Shown here: positions 1 to 6,001 of the stretch, piece by piece | How the letters are laid out: the number at the start of each line of letters is the position of its first letter | How positions within the stretch are numbered: the stretch's first letter is position 1 | Assembly: GCA_007121575.1 (NCBI GenBank) | Contig: SKKJ01000191.1 | Coordinates: 1-6,058, forward strand | Direction: 5' to 3' | Source of the DNA: Natronomonas sp. | Lineage (GTDB): Archaea; Halobacteriota; Halobacteria; Halobacteriales; Haloarculaceae | DNA: 6,058 bases | Notes under the pieces: generated by a model | The model's database searches: none | What the model was told of the DNA's origin: nothing | Seen by the model: the letters and a program-made list of their open reading frames with translations, nothing else | Translations under genes and position numbers: made by a program

Positions 1-563
1 CAGGCATCTTCCGAGCTCTGTTCGAGGATGACTGCCATTCGATGATGAAGCGGTTCGACGACCTCGTTTGGCTCCGTTGTAAGTACCGTGAACGTTTCGA
101 TGGGATTGTTCTCTGCTTTTTCTTTGACTCCACCGCCGAAGTCTCCAAGCCCTGTCTGTCGCGTAGTCGGTGTCCATCGCTCCCATAGACCCGCCATCGC
201 GAACGGACGGTCATCCTCGAACGCGACTCGATACGGTTGTTTTTCAGTCCCTTCTTCAACCCACTCGTAGAATCCATTCGATGGAACCAAGCATCGACGA
301 TTCTCGTAGGCATCAGTAAACGCTGGCTTTTCCGCTACCGTTTCCGATCGGGCGTTAATGTGTCTAGTAGCCGAATCGTCTGCCCAGCGTGGAATGAGCC
401 CCCATTCGAGACGGCGAACGACGTTCGGCTCCGCGTCCGTGATAACCGGAAGCGATTGACCAGGGGTAGCGTTGTAACGAGGACCGAATTCGAACTCGAA
501 CGCGACATCGAACCGGTCTTCGAGAACTGTTTGTGGTGTAAAGAGACTATATCGCCCACACAT
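1..563 (-). CDS. SRAP-domain protein (YedK/HMCES-type abasic-site crosslinker), 3' end cut off by window edge
   Basis: Reading from an ATG at 563 toward base 1, I translated 187 residues with no stop; the C-terminus lies beyond the window. The protein starts MCGRYSLF, so Met removal exposes the catalytic Cys2. Other family marks are RYNATPGQ (29-36), WGLIPRWA (54-61), INARSET (69-75, the active-site Asn), CLVPSNGFYEW (91-101, with Glu100) and LHHRM (172-176, with the conserved His173). In the family, Cys2 forms a thiazolidine crosslink with abasic sites in single-stranded DNA, shielding them from cleavage; the protein acts in the cytosol on replication-associated DNA. Full-length members are usually about 220-240 aa, so roughly 40 residues are missing. 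A Gly-rich insert (about 138-146) precedes the His motif. The start is fixed because Cys must follow Met, and a TATA-like box lies 26-30 bp upstream. It is transcribed divergently from the next gene. The family call is firm; the biological role is inferred from homologues. Confidence 0.93.
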   Translation of the reverse strand, partial: MCGRYSLFTPQTVLEDRFDVAFEFEFGPRYNATPGQSLPVITDAEPNVVRRLEWGLIPRWADDSATRHINARSETVAEKPAFTDAYENRRCLVPSNGFYEWVEEGTEKQPYRVAFEDDRPFAMAGLWERWTPTTRQTGLGDFGGGVKEKAENNPIETFTVLTTEPNEVVEPLHHRMAVILEQSSEDA

Positions 564-586
564 GCCGAATACTATGAGCCAATGGT

Positions 587-595
587 CGATATAGA
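587..595 (-). promoter_or_regulatory. TATA-like box for the SRAP gene
   Basis: On the minus strand the sequence reads TCTATATCG, with TATAT at 593-589, which is 26-30 bp upstream of the A of the SRAP ATG at 563. That spacing is what a leaderless haloarchaeal transcript would show, and there is no ribosome binding site in front of the ATG. The assignment rests on spacing and composition only. Confidence 0.5.
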
Positions 596-633
596 TGGCG
601 AACAGGTGGGGCAGCGTCTACCGACGATCCCGG

Positions 634-642
634 TTTATATAT
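634..642. promoter_or_regulatory. AT-rich TATA-like element (TTTATATAT) in the divergent intergenic region
   Basis: TTTATATAT stands out in the intergenic region between the SRAP gene and the 127-aa ORF. Read on the minus strand (ATATATAAA) it could start a transcript near 610 with a leader of about 45 nt before the SRAP ATG. Read on the plus strand it would start one near 665, where no ORF begins. It may be a second SRAP promoter or simply AT-rich spacer. Confidence 0.25.
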
Positions 643-747
643 CATTCCCGAGGTTCGTTTGAAATCTCCGACAACGGTGCTCCACACAACCGCTTTGACC
701 GTTATCGGCTATCTGTTAAATCATATCGTGTTTGGTTTGATTCTCGT

Positions 748-755
748 ATTTAAAC
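748..755. promoter_or_regulatory. First copy of ATTTAAAC, TATA-like
   Basis: ATTTAAAC here is repeated exactly at 815-822, 67 bp downstream. As a plus-strand TATA box it would give a start near 780 and a leader of about 65 nt before the GTG at 845. The core TTTAAA is self-complementary, so it could equally serve the minus strand. No gene starts at the right distance on either strand, so the role is uncertain. Confidence 0.25.
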
Positions 756-814
756 TCCCGCATTACGCTCCAAGTGGATCAGCGTAGACCGATGTTTTCG
801 CCCTTCGCCCGCGA

Positions 815-822
815 ATTTAAAC
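815..822 (+). promoter_or_regulatory. TATA-like box for the 127-aa protein gene
   Basis: ATTTAAAC is centred about 26 bp before the GTG at 845, the spacing expected for a leaderless haloarchaeal promoter. It supports the GTG as the true start: the reading frame upstream closes at a TAA (818-820) that lies inside this very box, with no other start codon between. Confidence 0.5.
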
Positions 823-844
823 GGTATCACGACGTAACACGCCT

Positions 845-1228
845 GTGGACGACGGCACAACGCCGAACTTTACGATTCCGAAACGGCCGACCCGCCGGTA
901 CCAGCGCCGCGGCGGTGTCGAATACGAAGGCGAAACGGTCTTTTCGTTGATCCCTGCGTTCGAATACACCGATGAATCACTCCGCGTGCTCGTTGAACGT
1001 CTTCTCGATCGCTCGCCGTATCGGTACGGTGATTGGTTCGATCTTCCGATGCCTCTCTATATTGTCCACGATGATGAGACTAGCGACACGTTTCGTCTCG
1101 CTATCCGAGACGGGACCGTTGAATTACATCTCCTGCCAGAGACGGAAGCAGACGGCCTAAAAGCGTTCTACAAACGACTAGCTGATTCTTCTGAGACGAC
1201 GTGGCGTGTCGTCTGCCGGACGAAGTAG
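845..1228 (+). CDS. Acidic 127-aa protein of unknown function
   Basis: I do not recognise a named family. The ORF starts at GTG (845), the first possible start after an in-frame stop at 818-820, and a TATA-like box at leaderless spacing supports it. The first 22 residues are basic (RPTRRYQRRG at 15-24), after which the protein is strongly acidic, as usual for haloarchaeal cytosolic proteins. There is no signal peptide or membrane segment. The middle holds a predicted helix (about 43-56, TDESLRVLVERLLD), then an aromatic stretch YRYGDWFDLPMPLYIVHDD (59-77) that reads like a conserved core, then likely beta strands (RLAIRDG, VELHLLP) and a C-terminal helix (about 104-114) ending in a strand WRVVCRTK. 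The alpha/beta mix suggests a small single-domain fold. The next gene starts 85 bp downstream with its own candidate promoter, so an operon is not certain. It is probably a real gene conserved in haloarchaea, but I cannot confirm that here. Confidence 0.78.
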   Translation: MDDGTTPNFTIPKRPTRRYQRRGGVEYEGETVFSLIPAFEYTDESLRVLVERLLDRSPYRYGDWFDLPMPLYIVHDDETSDTFRLAIRDGTVELHLLPETEADGLKAFYKRLADSSETTWRVVCRTK

Positions 1229-1266
1229 TGTCGTCTCTTCCAAGCGTGCCGAACGGAGAATACATG

Positions 1267-1284
1267 GATTGTGACCCCACAATC
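1267..1284. promoter_or_regulatory. Perfect inverted repeat next to the cyclodeaminase promoter, candidate operator
   Basis: GATTGTG (1267-1273), a 4-base spacer ACCC, then CACAATC (1278-1284) form a perfect 7-bp dyad. It ends where the TATA-like stretch begins and sits 30-47 bp upstream of the ATG at 1314, the place where archaeal regulators (for example Lrp/AsnC-type or TrmB-type dimers) typically act around the BRE and TATA. It could also fold as a short hairpin in a transcript reading through from the upstream gene. The repeat is certain; its role as an operator is inference. Confidence 0.45.
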
Positions 1285-1293
1285 GACTTATCG
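1284..1293 (+). promoter_or_regulatory. Weak TATA-like element before the cyclodeaminase gene
   Basis: CGACTTATCG is centred about 25 bp upstream of the ATG at 1314. The CTTAT core is a poor match to a TATA box, but the spacing fits a leaderless transcript and no Shine-Dalgarno sequence precedes the ATG. Confidence 0.35.
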
Positions 1294-1313
1294 TTGGCGT
1301 TCCTTCTCACCGC

Positions 1314-2540
1314 ATGACTGTCTCTCGTGTCGTCGAGCTCGAAGGGCACATCGTTGACTCCGGGATGATGCAAGCGGCGTTTGGCATTATCATGGATTAC
1401 GGTGGTTCATTCGACGTCGAAGTGTTCGATATCGGCCGTCAAAAACACGAAGAGTCCTATGCTCGATTGTGCGTCTCCGCTGATACCGATGAAAACCTCC
1501 AACAGATTATTCACGAGCTTCACCAACACGGGGCGAATCCGGCGGATCCAAGCGATGTCGAACTCGATCTCGCCCCGGCGGACCAAGTCGTCCCTCACGG
1601 TTTTTATTCAACGACTAACCATCTGACTCAGGTGCGGTACGATGGTACATGGCTCGACGTAGAGCATATGGAGATGGATTGTGCGATCGTGATTCGCGAA
1701 GACGAGACACCTCCGCGTGCGCATACGAAAGTACTCAACGCAATCGAAGCCGGCGATCGGATCGTGGTTGGTAATGCCGGGATCCGAGTTCAGCCTCCGG
1801 AACGCCCTCGAGGACAGACCGGTGCCTTTGGATTTATGCGAGGTGGCGTCTCAGCCGAACGACCGTCGAAGACGACGATCCAACAGATCGCGGACGCCAT
1901 CGAGACGACGAGGGAGGACGGGGGAAACATTCTCGTCGTTGCTGGCCCCGCGTTGATTCACTCCGGCGCACGTGAAGAACTCGCACGGCTGGTCTCTGCC
2001 GGCTACGTCGATTCTCTCTCGGTCGGTAACGGATTCGCAGTCCACGATATCGAGCGTGATCTCTATGGAACGTCACTCGGTGTCAATACCGAAACATTGG
2101 ATCACGCGCGACACGGTCACAAACATCACATCTATGCGATAAGCGAGATCATCCGAGCCGGAGGGATCGAAGCGGCAGTGGATGCTGAAATACTAGAATC
2201 CGGCGTCATGTATCAGTGTGTGAAAAACGACGTTCCCTTCGTCATTGCGGGATCGATCCGTGATGACGGACCGCTTCCAGACACGATTACCGATGCGATC
2301 GAAGCACAAAATGCGATCCGAGAACAAGCTCATGAGGCGGATATGGTCCTTTTGCTCTCGACATTATTACACTCCGTTGCTGTCGGGAACTGCCTCCCTT
2401 CGACGACGCGAGTCGTCTGTGTTGATATCAATCCCTCTACCGTGACGCAACTTTTAGACCGCGGTTCTGCACAAGCTGTCGGAATGGTCACCGATATCGG
2501 AACGTTTGTACCGATTTTGACAGCTGAACTCCTTGAGTGA
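1314..2540 (+). CDS. ocd: Archaeal-type NAD-dependent ornithine cyclodeaminase (TIGR00300, LOR/SDH-domain family)
   Basis: This 408-aa protein matches the TIGR00300 family, whose characterised archaeal member converts L-ornithine to L-proline and ammonia using bound NAD+ (EC 4.3.1.12). The same module forms the C-terminal part of cyanobacterial AgrE/ArgZ. It is unrelated to the bacterial mu-crystallin-type cyclodeaminase. Residues 1-95 form the N-terminal LOR/SDH conserved domain, beginning VSRVVELEGHIVDSG. Then come YSTTNHLTQVRYDGTW (98-113), a linker ending FGFMRGGVSAERP (172-184), and a Rossmann-like half with VVAGPALIHSGAREEL (208-223), SVGNGFAVHDIE (236-247), GTSLGV (252-257), GHKHHIYAI (268-276), SGVMYQCVKNDVPFV (296-310) and AGSIRDDGPLPD (312-323). 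The length is typical and the ORF is complete. It probably acts in the cytosol in arginine/ornithine catabolism or proline supply. gcvPA begins 86 bp downstream. The family assignment is strong; the substrate is inferred from homologues, and saccharopine-dehydrogenase-like labels in databases are domain artefacts. Confidence 0.88.
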   Translation: MTVSRVVELEGHIVDSGMMQAAFGIIMDYGGSFDVEVFDIGRQKHEESYARLCVSADTDENLQQIIHELHQHGANPADPSDVELDLAPADQVVPHGFYSTTNHLTQVRYDGTWLDVEHMEMDCAIVIREDETPPRAHTKVLNAIEAGDRIVVGNAGIRVQPPERPRGQTGAFGFMRGGVSAERPSKTTIQQIADAIETTREDGGNILVVAGPALIHSGAREELARLVSAGYVDSLSVGNGFAVHDIERDLYGTSLGVNTETLDHARHGHKHHIYAISEIIRAGGIEAAVDAEILESGVMYQCVKNDVPFVIAGSIRDDGPLPDTITDAIEAQNAIREQAHEADMVLLLSTLLHSVAVGNCLPSTTRVVCVDINPSTVTQLLDRGSAQAVGMVTDIGTFVPILTAELLE

Positions 2541-2605
2541 GACTAGCCGATCCAGCGGGTCTCGCCGGAATGTTCTCATAATTCCTATTACGGACGGGGC
2601 GTAAC

Positions 2606-2619
2606 ACCGCTATAACGGT
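2606..2619. promoter_or_regulatory. Dyad ACCG-CTATAA-CGGT just before gcvPA
   Basis: A 4-bp inverted repeat (ACCG/CGGT) encloses CTATAA, 8-21 bp upstream of the gcvPA ATG at 2627. The TATAA is too close to serve a leaderless transcript from that ATG. If transcription instead uses the AT-rich stretch near 2577-2590 (CATAATTCCTATTA), the start would fall near 2612-2615 and this dyad would straddle it, which suits a repressor site. The evidence is short and compositional. Confidence 0.25.
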
Positions 2620-2626
2620 ATTCCTC

Positions 2627-3955
2627 ATGACAACAAATGGCAGCCCATACGCGTCGCATACTGATGCCGAGACGGCGGAGATGCTCTCGATAATCGGAGC
2701 AGACAGTGAGGCAGCACTTTTTGATATTCCCGAATCGGTCCGATTCGACGAGTCGTTCGGGATCGAGTCGCAAAGCGAACAAGCGGTCAGATCGTCGATC
2801 GATCGAACGCTCCGAGAAAACGATGATCTGGTCGAGTTCCTCGGACGTGGTCACTACGATCATTATATCCCATCGATGGTCGATCACCTTTCCGCTCGAT
2901 CGGAATTTCTGACGAGCTACACCCAATATCAACCCGAAATCGCACAGGGATTTCTACAGGCACTCTTCGAGTATCAGTCGATGATCGTCGAGTTGACCGG
3001 GCTTGAAATCGCCAACTGTTCGATGTACGATGCGGCGACGGCACTTGGTGAAGCCGCAACGCTGGCGATCCGAATCCGGAGCGTTGACGGCACTCAGATA
3101 CTCATCCCCGAACGACTTCACGACGGTCGTCGTCGAACACTCGAAAACTATCTCGGTGGGCACGATGTCGAGATCGAAACGTATCCGATGAACGATGGAA
3201 CCGCCGATGTTGAGGCGTTGGCCGGACAACTTGATGAAAAGACGCTATTGGTCTACGCGGAGACACCAACCGTCAGAGGTGCTATTGAAGAACGTCTCGA
3301 AACGATCGGTGAACTCACTGCTAGCAACGATGCACTGTTCGTTATCGGCTCTGATCCCGTTGCGCTTTCCATACTGGAGCGGCCAGCAAGCGTCGGTGCA
3401 GATGTCGTTATCGGAGATGCGGCCACGCTCGGTCTCTCAGCCGCGTATGGGATGGGAACCGGACTGTTCGCCTGCCGAGAGGAGTTCTTGCGACAGGTTC
3501 CCGGACGGCTTGTCGGTGTCAGCGAGGACGCGAGCGGCACTCGCGCATACACGCTAACACTGCAGACTCGTGAACAGCATATCAGGCGCGAACGGGCGAC
3601 ATCCAATATCTGTACGAATCAGGCATGGGTTGCCTTGCGAACGGCGATGCATATCGCGTGGCTCGGCCCTGATGGATTGGTATCGTTGGCTGACTCGTGT
3701 GTGAGTAGAACTCGCGAACTCGCGTCCAGAATCGATGAAATACGTGGCGTTAAAGCTCCGGTTAACGATCGGCATCATTTCCGTGAGTTTGTTGCCCATA
3801 CGGACCAACCCGCGGCGGCCGTCGCAGCCGATCTCGAGAGCGGTGGATACGCCGTTCACGTTGTGGGCGAACACGAAATACAGATCTGTACAACTGAGAC
3901 GAACGAACACGCGATCGATGGATTCGTCGAAACGCTTCGGGAGGCGGCACGATGA
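2627..3955 (+). CDS. gcvPA: Glycine dehydrogenase (decarboxylating) subunit 1, P-protein N-terminal half
   Basis: This 442-aa protein is the first subunit of the two-gene archaeal/Gram-positive type glycine decarboxylase (EC 1.4.4.2). With GcvPB it removes CO2 from glycine and loads the aminomethyl group onto lipoyl-GcvH. Family marks in order are [18 protein letters not shown] (71-88), [20 protein letters not shown] (96-115), [20 protein letters not shown] (122-141), [14 protein letters not shown] (257-270), [20 protein letters not shown] (274-293), then [14 protein letters not shown] (314-327) and ICTNQAW (328-334). It adopts a PLP-transferase fold, but the PLP-binding lysine is in GcvPB. 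The ATG at 2627 gives the [13 protein letters not shown]-terminus expected from haloarchaeal homologues; an in-frame ATG at 2681 would remove that segment. There is no Shine-Dalgarno site. It ends within the ATGA that starts gcvPB, so the two are translationally coupled, as fits a 1:1 complex. The function is secure. Confidence 0.95.
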   Translation: MTTNGSPYASHTDAETAEMLSIIGADSEAALFDIPESVRFDESFGIESQSEQAVRSSIDRTLRENDDLVEFLGRGHYDHYIPSMVDHLSARSEFLTSYTQYQPEIAQGFLQALFEYQSMIVELTGLEIANCSMYDAATALGEAATLAIRIRSVDGTQILIPERLHDGRRRTLENYLGGHDVEIETYPMNDGTADVEALAGQLDEKTLLVYAETPTVRGAIEERLETIGELTASNDALFVIGSDPVALSILERPASVGADVVIGDAATLGLSAAYGMGTGLFACREEFLRQVPGRLVGVSEDASGTRAYTLTLQTREQHIRRERATSNICTNQAWVALRTAMHIAWLGPDGLVSLADSCVSRTRELASRIDEIRGVKAPVNDRHHFREFVAHTDQPAAAVAADLESGGYAVHVVGEHEIQICTTETNEHAIDGFVETLREAAR

Positions 3956-5394
3956 CCTCTTTTGAAGATTCGGACGTGCTCGAGTACGATCAGGCCCGCT
4001 GGCGTACGGGTGATTCGGTGTACGAACCGTTACTTTCCGAAAAAAACACCGAAAAGGTCACCGTTAACACTTCATTGCCAGATGAGTTGACGCGGGATGA
4101 ACTGACGCTACCCAGCCTCTCTGAACCGGAGCTTGCACGTCATTATACCCGTTTGTCTGAAATGAACTACGGTGTCGAATCTGGCCCGTTCCCACTCGGC
4201 TCGTGTACGATGAAATATAACCCGAAGTTCACGGAGGATGTCGCCGCCCATCCGAAGGCATCCGTACACCCCGACCGATCCGAACGGTCCATTCAAGGGC
4301 TGTTACAGATCCAATATCAATTACAGGAACAACTCGCCACGATCGGGGGAATGGACGCGGTGACGTTACAACCGCCCGCTGGCGCTGCTGGTGAGTTCGC
4401 GGGTATCCTCATCGCGAACGCGTATCACGAGGCGAACGGAGATGAACGGACCGAAGTTGTCATCCCCGACTCCGCACATGGTACTAACTTCGCGAGCGCG
4501 GCAATGGCGGGATACGACGTCGTTGGGCTCCCGAGCGCGGAAGACGGGCGGGTTGATCTCGAGGCGCTTGATGCTGCGCTGTCCGAAGAGACGGCGGCGT
4601 TGATGTTGACCAACCCGAACACACTCGGGTTATTCGAACGTGACATCGTCGAGATCGCCGAGATGGTCCACGATGTCGGTGGGCTGTTGTATTATGATGG
4701 GGCAAATCTTAATGCCTTGCTCGGACGCGGCCGCCCCGGTGATATGGGATTCGACCTGATGCATTACAACGTACACAAAACCTTCGCGACGCCGCACGGT
4801 GGTGGCGGGCCGGGAGCCGGTCCGGTCGGTGTCTCCGAGACGCTGAAAGAGTTCCTTCCTGACCCACACATTCGGCGGACCAACGGTGGGTTCGAACGGT
4901 ATACCCCCGAAAGCTCGATCGGTAAGGTTCACGGATATGAAGGGAACTGGCTCGTGTTGTTGAAAGCATACGCGTACATCACCCGATTGGGAGATGAGGG
5001 ATTGGCGGATGCGAGCGCGAAAGCGGTGCTGAATGCGAACTATCTCGCCGAACAGATCGAATACGATATCCCGTTCGGTCCGTTTCACCACGAATTCGTT
5101 GCGAGCGCGGGTGAGCAAGACGCTGCCGATGCGGCGAAGCGAATGCTCGATTACGGCGTTCACCCTCCGACGACGAAATGGCCGGAGATCGTCAGTGAAG
5201 CGCTGATGACTGAACCGACCGAGATCGAAAGCAAACGGACACTCGATCAACTCGCCGCGGCGTTCAACGCGGTCCGTGCAGATGACTCGGAGGCGCTTGA
5301 GCGTGCCCCGAATCGGACTACTGCTCGTCGTATTGATCAAGCGTCTGCTGCCCGCAATCCGCAGCTCTCTTGGCAGTCACTCGACGACGAATAG
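3952..5394 (+). CDS. gcvPB: Glycine dehydrogenase (decarboxylating) subunit 2, P-protein C-terminal PLP-binding half
   Basis: This 480-aa protein is the catalytic, PLP-carrying subunit of glycine decarboxylase (EC 1.4.4.2) in the cytosolic glycine cleavage system. Visible marks are [15 protein letters not shown] (78-92), [12 protein letters not shown] (140-151), [15 protein letters not shown] (174-188), [12 protein letters not shown] (218-229), [13 protein letters not shown] (247-259) with Asp249 as the likely partner of the PLP ring nitrogen, and [16 protein letters not shown] (273-288) with Lys276 as the Schiff-base lysine. The Gly-rich segment and the Glu-Gly-Asn-Trp stretch after Tyr322 follow the usual P-protein order. 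The ATG overlaps the gcvPA stop by 4 bases and is supported by that coupling. The N-terminal 50 residues are acidic and weakly conserved, normal for the haloarchaeal form. Nothing catalytic is missing, so the enzyme should be active once GcvH, GcvT and lipoamide dehydrogenase are supplied from outside this window. gcvH and gcvT are not adjacent on either side. Confidence 0.96.
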   Translation: MTSFEDSDVLEYDQARWRTGDSVYEPLLSEKNTEKVTVNTSLPDELTRDELTLPSLSEPELARHYTRLSEMNYGVESGPFPLGSCTMKYNPKFTEDVAAHPKASVHPDRSERSIQGLLQIQYQLQEQLATIGGMDAVTLQPPAGAAGEFAGILIANAYHEANGDERTEVVIPDSAHGTNFASAAMAGYDVVGLPSAEDGRVDLEALDAALSEETAALMLTNPNTLGLFERDIVEIAEMVHDVGGLLYYDGANLNALLGRGRPGDMGFDLMHYNVHKTFATPHGGGGPGAGPVGVSETLKEFLPDPHIRRTNGGFERYTPESSIGKVHGYEGNWLVLLKAYAYITRLGDEGLADASAKAVLNANYLAEQIEYDIPFGPFHHEFVASAGEQDAADAAKRMLDYGVHPPTTKWPEIVSEALMTEPTEIESKRTLDQLAAAFNAVRADDSEALERAPNRTTARRIDQASAARNPQLSWQSLDDE

Positions 5395-5422
5395 TCTCTC
5401 TTCTGTTGATTTTCCCCGTTTC
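5395..5422 (+). terminator. Pyrimidine-rich stretch after gcvPB, possible terminator
   Basis: Directly after the gcvPB stop the plus strand is dominated by T and C, with short runs such as TTTT and CCCC. Archaeal RNA polymerase terminates at T-rich tracts without needing a hairpin, and no stem precedes this one. The longest T run here is only four, so the call is tentative. Confidence 0.3.
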
Positions 5423-5450
5423 GAATTGAACCCTTCGTGGTCCGTATGAT

Positions 5451-5462
5451 GGTATCAATACC
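5451..5462. repeat. Short perfect inverted repeat GGTAT-CA-ATACC
   Basis: Five-base arms (5451-5455 and 5458-5462) flank a 2-base centre. With so small a centre it is better suited to binding a dimeric protein than to an RNA hairpin. It lies 57 bp after the gcvPB stop and about 20 bp before the AT-rich island. The function is unknown. Confidence 0.4.
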
Positions 5463-5480
5463 GCAAAATGGCGAGGTTGT

Positions 5481-5512
5481 CATATTTAATATCCCAATAT
5501 ATGCTTTATATG
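5481..5512. promoter_or_regulatory. AT-rich island, possible promoter
   Basis: Only 7 of 32 bases are G or C. The island contains ATTTAAT, AATATATG and TTTATATG, all TATA-like, and has partial dyad character (CATAT at its start, ATATG inside and at the end). No supported ORF begins about 25-35 bp away on either strand, so if it is a promoter the product may be a non-coding transcript. Confidence 0.25.
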
Positions 5513-5528
5513 TGGCGTTCCCGAGATG

Positions 5529-5548
5529 AGATTTCCGGTTTGAAATCT
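5529..5548. repeat. Perfect 7-bp inverted repeat, stem-loop candidate
   Basis: AGATTTC (5529-5535) and GAAATCT (5542-5548) are exact complements around a 6-base loop CGGTTT. The right arm can alternatively pair with ATTTC at 5551-5555, so two mutually exclusive hairpins are possible. The repeat is certain; its function is not known. Confidence 0.45.
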
Positions 5549-5583
5549 GAATTTCATTGGTCTCTTTGCGGAATCCCCTCTCG

Positions 5584-5609
5584 CCGTGTGGTCGCAATTT
5601 CGCACACGG
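5584..5609. repeat. Perfect 7-bp inverted repeat CCGTGTG/CACACGG
   Basis: CCGTGTG (5584-5590) and CACACGG (5603-5609) pair perfectly across a 12-base loop. It lies 35 bp after the preceding stem-loop. The GC-rich stem makes it the most stable of the three repeats in this region. No role can be assigned. Confidence 0.45.
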
Positions 5610-5748
5610 ATTGTTCAGACACGTTACTTACTGATCGAACCGTGGTCGCTCACATTCCGATGATATGGATACATTTACGCACTTAGTCGCGAGCGAATAC
5701 CAACCAGACGGTATTCGAGATCTCCTTCGGATTACTGTGATGAATGCG

Positions 5749-5754
5749 TTTTTT
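5749..5754 (+). terminator. T6 run, possible terminator of plus-strand transcripts
   Basis: Six consecutive T residues are enough to weaken archaeal elongation complexes. A weak AATG/CATT pairing flanks the run. It could end read-through from gcvPB or a local non-coding transcript. Confidence 0.2.
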
Positions 5755-6001
5755 CATTGCGCACGCGAGTGAACGATTCTTCTGTCACAATGATCAATAC
5801 GTCTCTCACGGTGGTGTTTTGATACAGATCCGATCAAGCTGCAACGTCCCTTAGAAATGGTTCGGAAAGTCGTGAAGACATCAGCGTTCCATAATCTATC
5901 TATAACGATCTCGTCATTCGGGATGGGCCACACAAATGAGCTACGTGGCAGTTGGAACGTTCTTTAAAGAGTTCGATTCGGGAAGAATTACTAGTCGAAT
6001 C

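Larger units (their letters stand above)
5398..6001. other. Convergent AT-rich intergenic region without a convincing gene
   Basis: About 600 bp separate gcvPB from the minus-strand ORF at the right edge. Sampled GC is about 45%, clearly below the neighbouring genes. ORFs here are short and basic or neutral, unlike haloarchaeal proteins. The best small one is a 35-codon plus-strand ORF at 5665-5772 beginning MDTFTHLVAS, with no recognisable family and mixed third-position bases. I also see a 36-codon ORF at 5857-5967. Three perfect inverted repeats, an AT-rich island and a T6 run lie in it. It could be a decayed gene, a non-coding RNA locus or a transcription boundary; nothing in the sequence decides between these. 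No tRNA-like T-arm or transposase motif was found. Confidence 0.6.

Noticed and set aside
237..662. 141-aa plus-strand ORF over the SRAP gene
   Set aside because: It is antisense to the SRAP reading frame, whose motifs are unmistakable, and its translation is basic and without recognisable domains.
657..667. GTTTGAAATCT shared with 5538-5548 in the other intergenic region
   Set aside because: An 11-base exact match is expected several times by chance in a window of this size, and the flanks do not extend it.
4630..5340. Long 236-aa antisense ORF opposite gcvPB
   Set aside because: It lies wholly antisense to a well-supported gene, its product is rich in Arg and lacks the acidic bias of haloarchaeal proteins, and it matches no family I know. 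It is a by-product of gcvPB codon use.
5415..5440. GGTTCAATTC-like T-arm on the minus strand, hinting at a tRNA
   Set aside because: The flanking bases cannot form the 5-bp T stem and no acceptor or anticodon arm is found at the right distance.
5337..5597. 86-aa minus-strand ORF overlapping the gcvPB 3' end
   Set aside because: It overlaps gcvPB by 58 bases antisense, is basic and Ser/Arg-rich, and has no recognisable motif or promoter at leaderless spacing.
5468..5686. 72-aa plus-strand ORF in the 3' tail
   Set aside because: The product is basic and Trp/Ser/Arg-rich, the start lies upstream of the AT-rich island, and its frame runs through both larger inverted repeats. Nothing supports coding.
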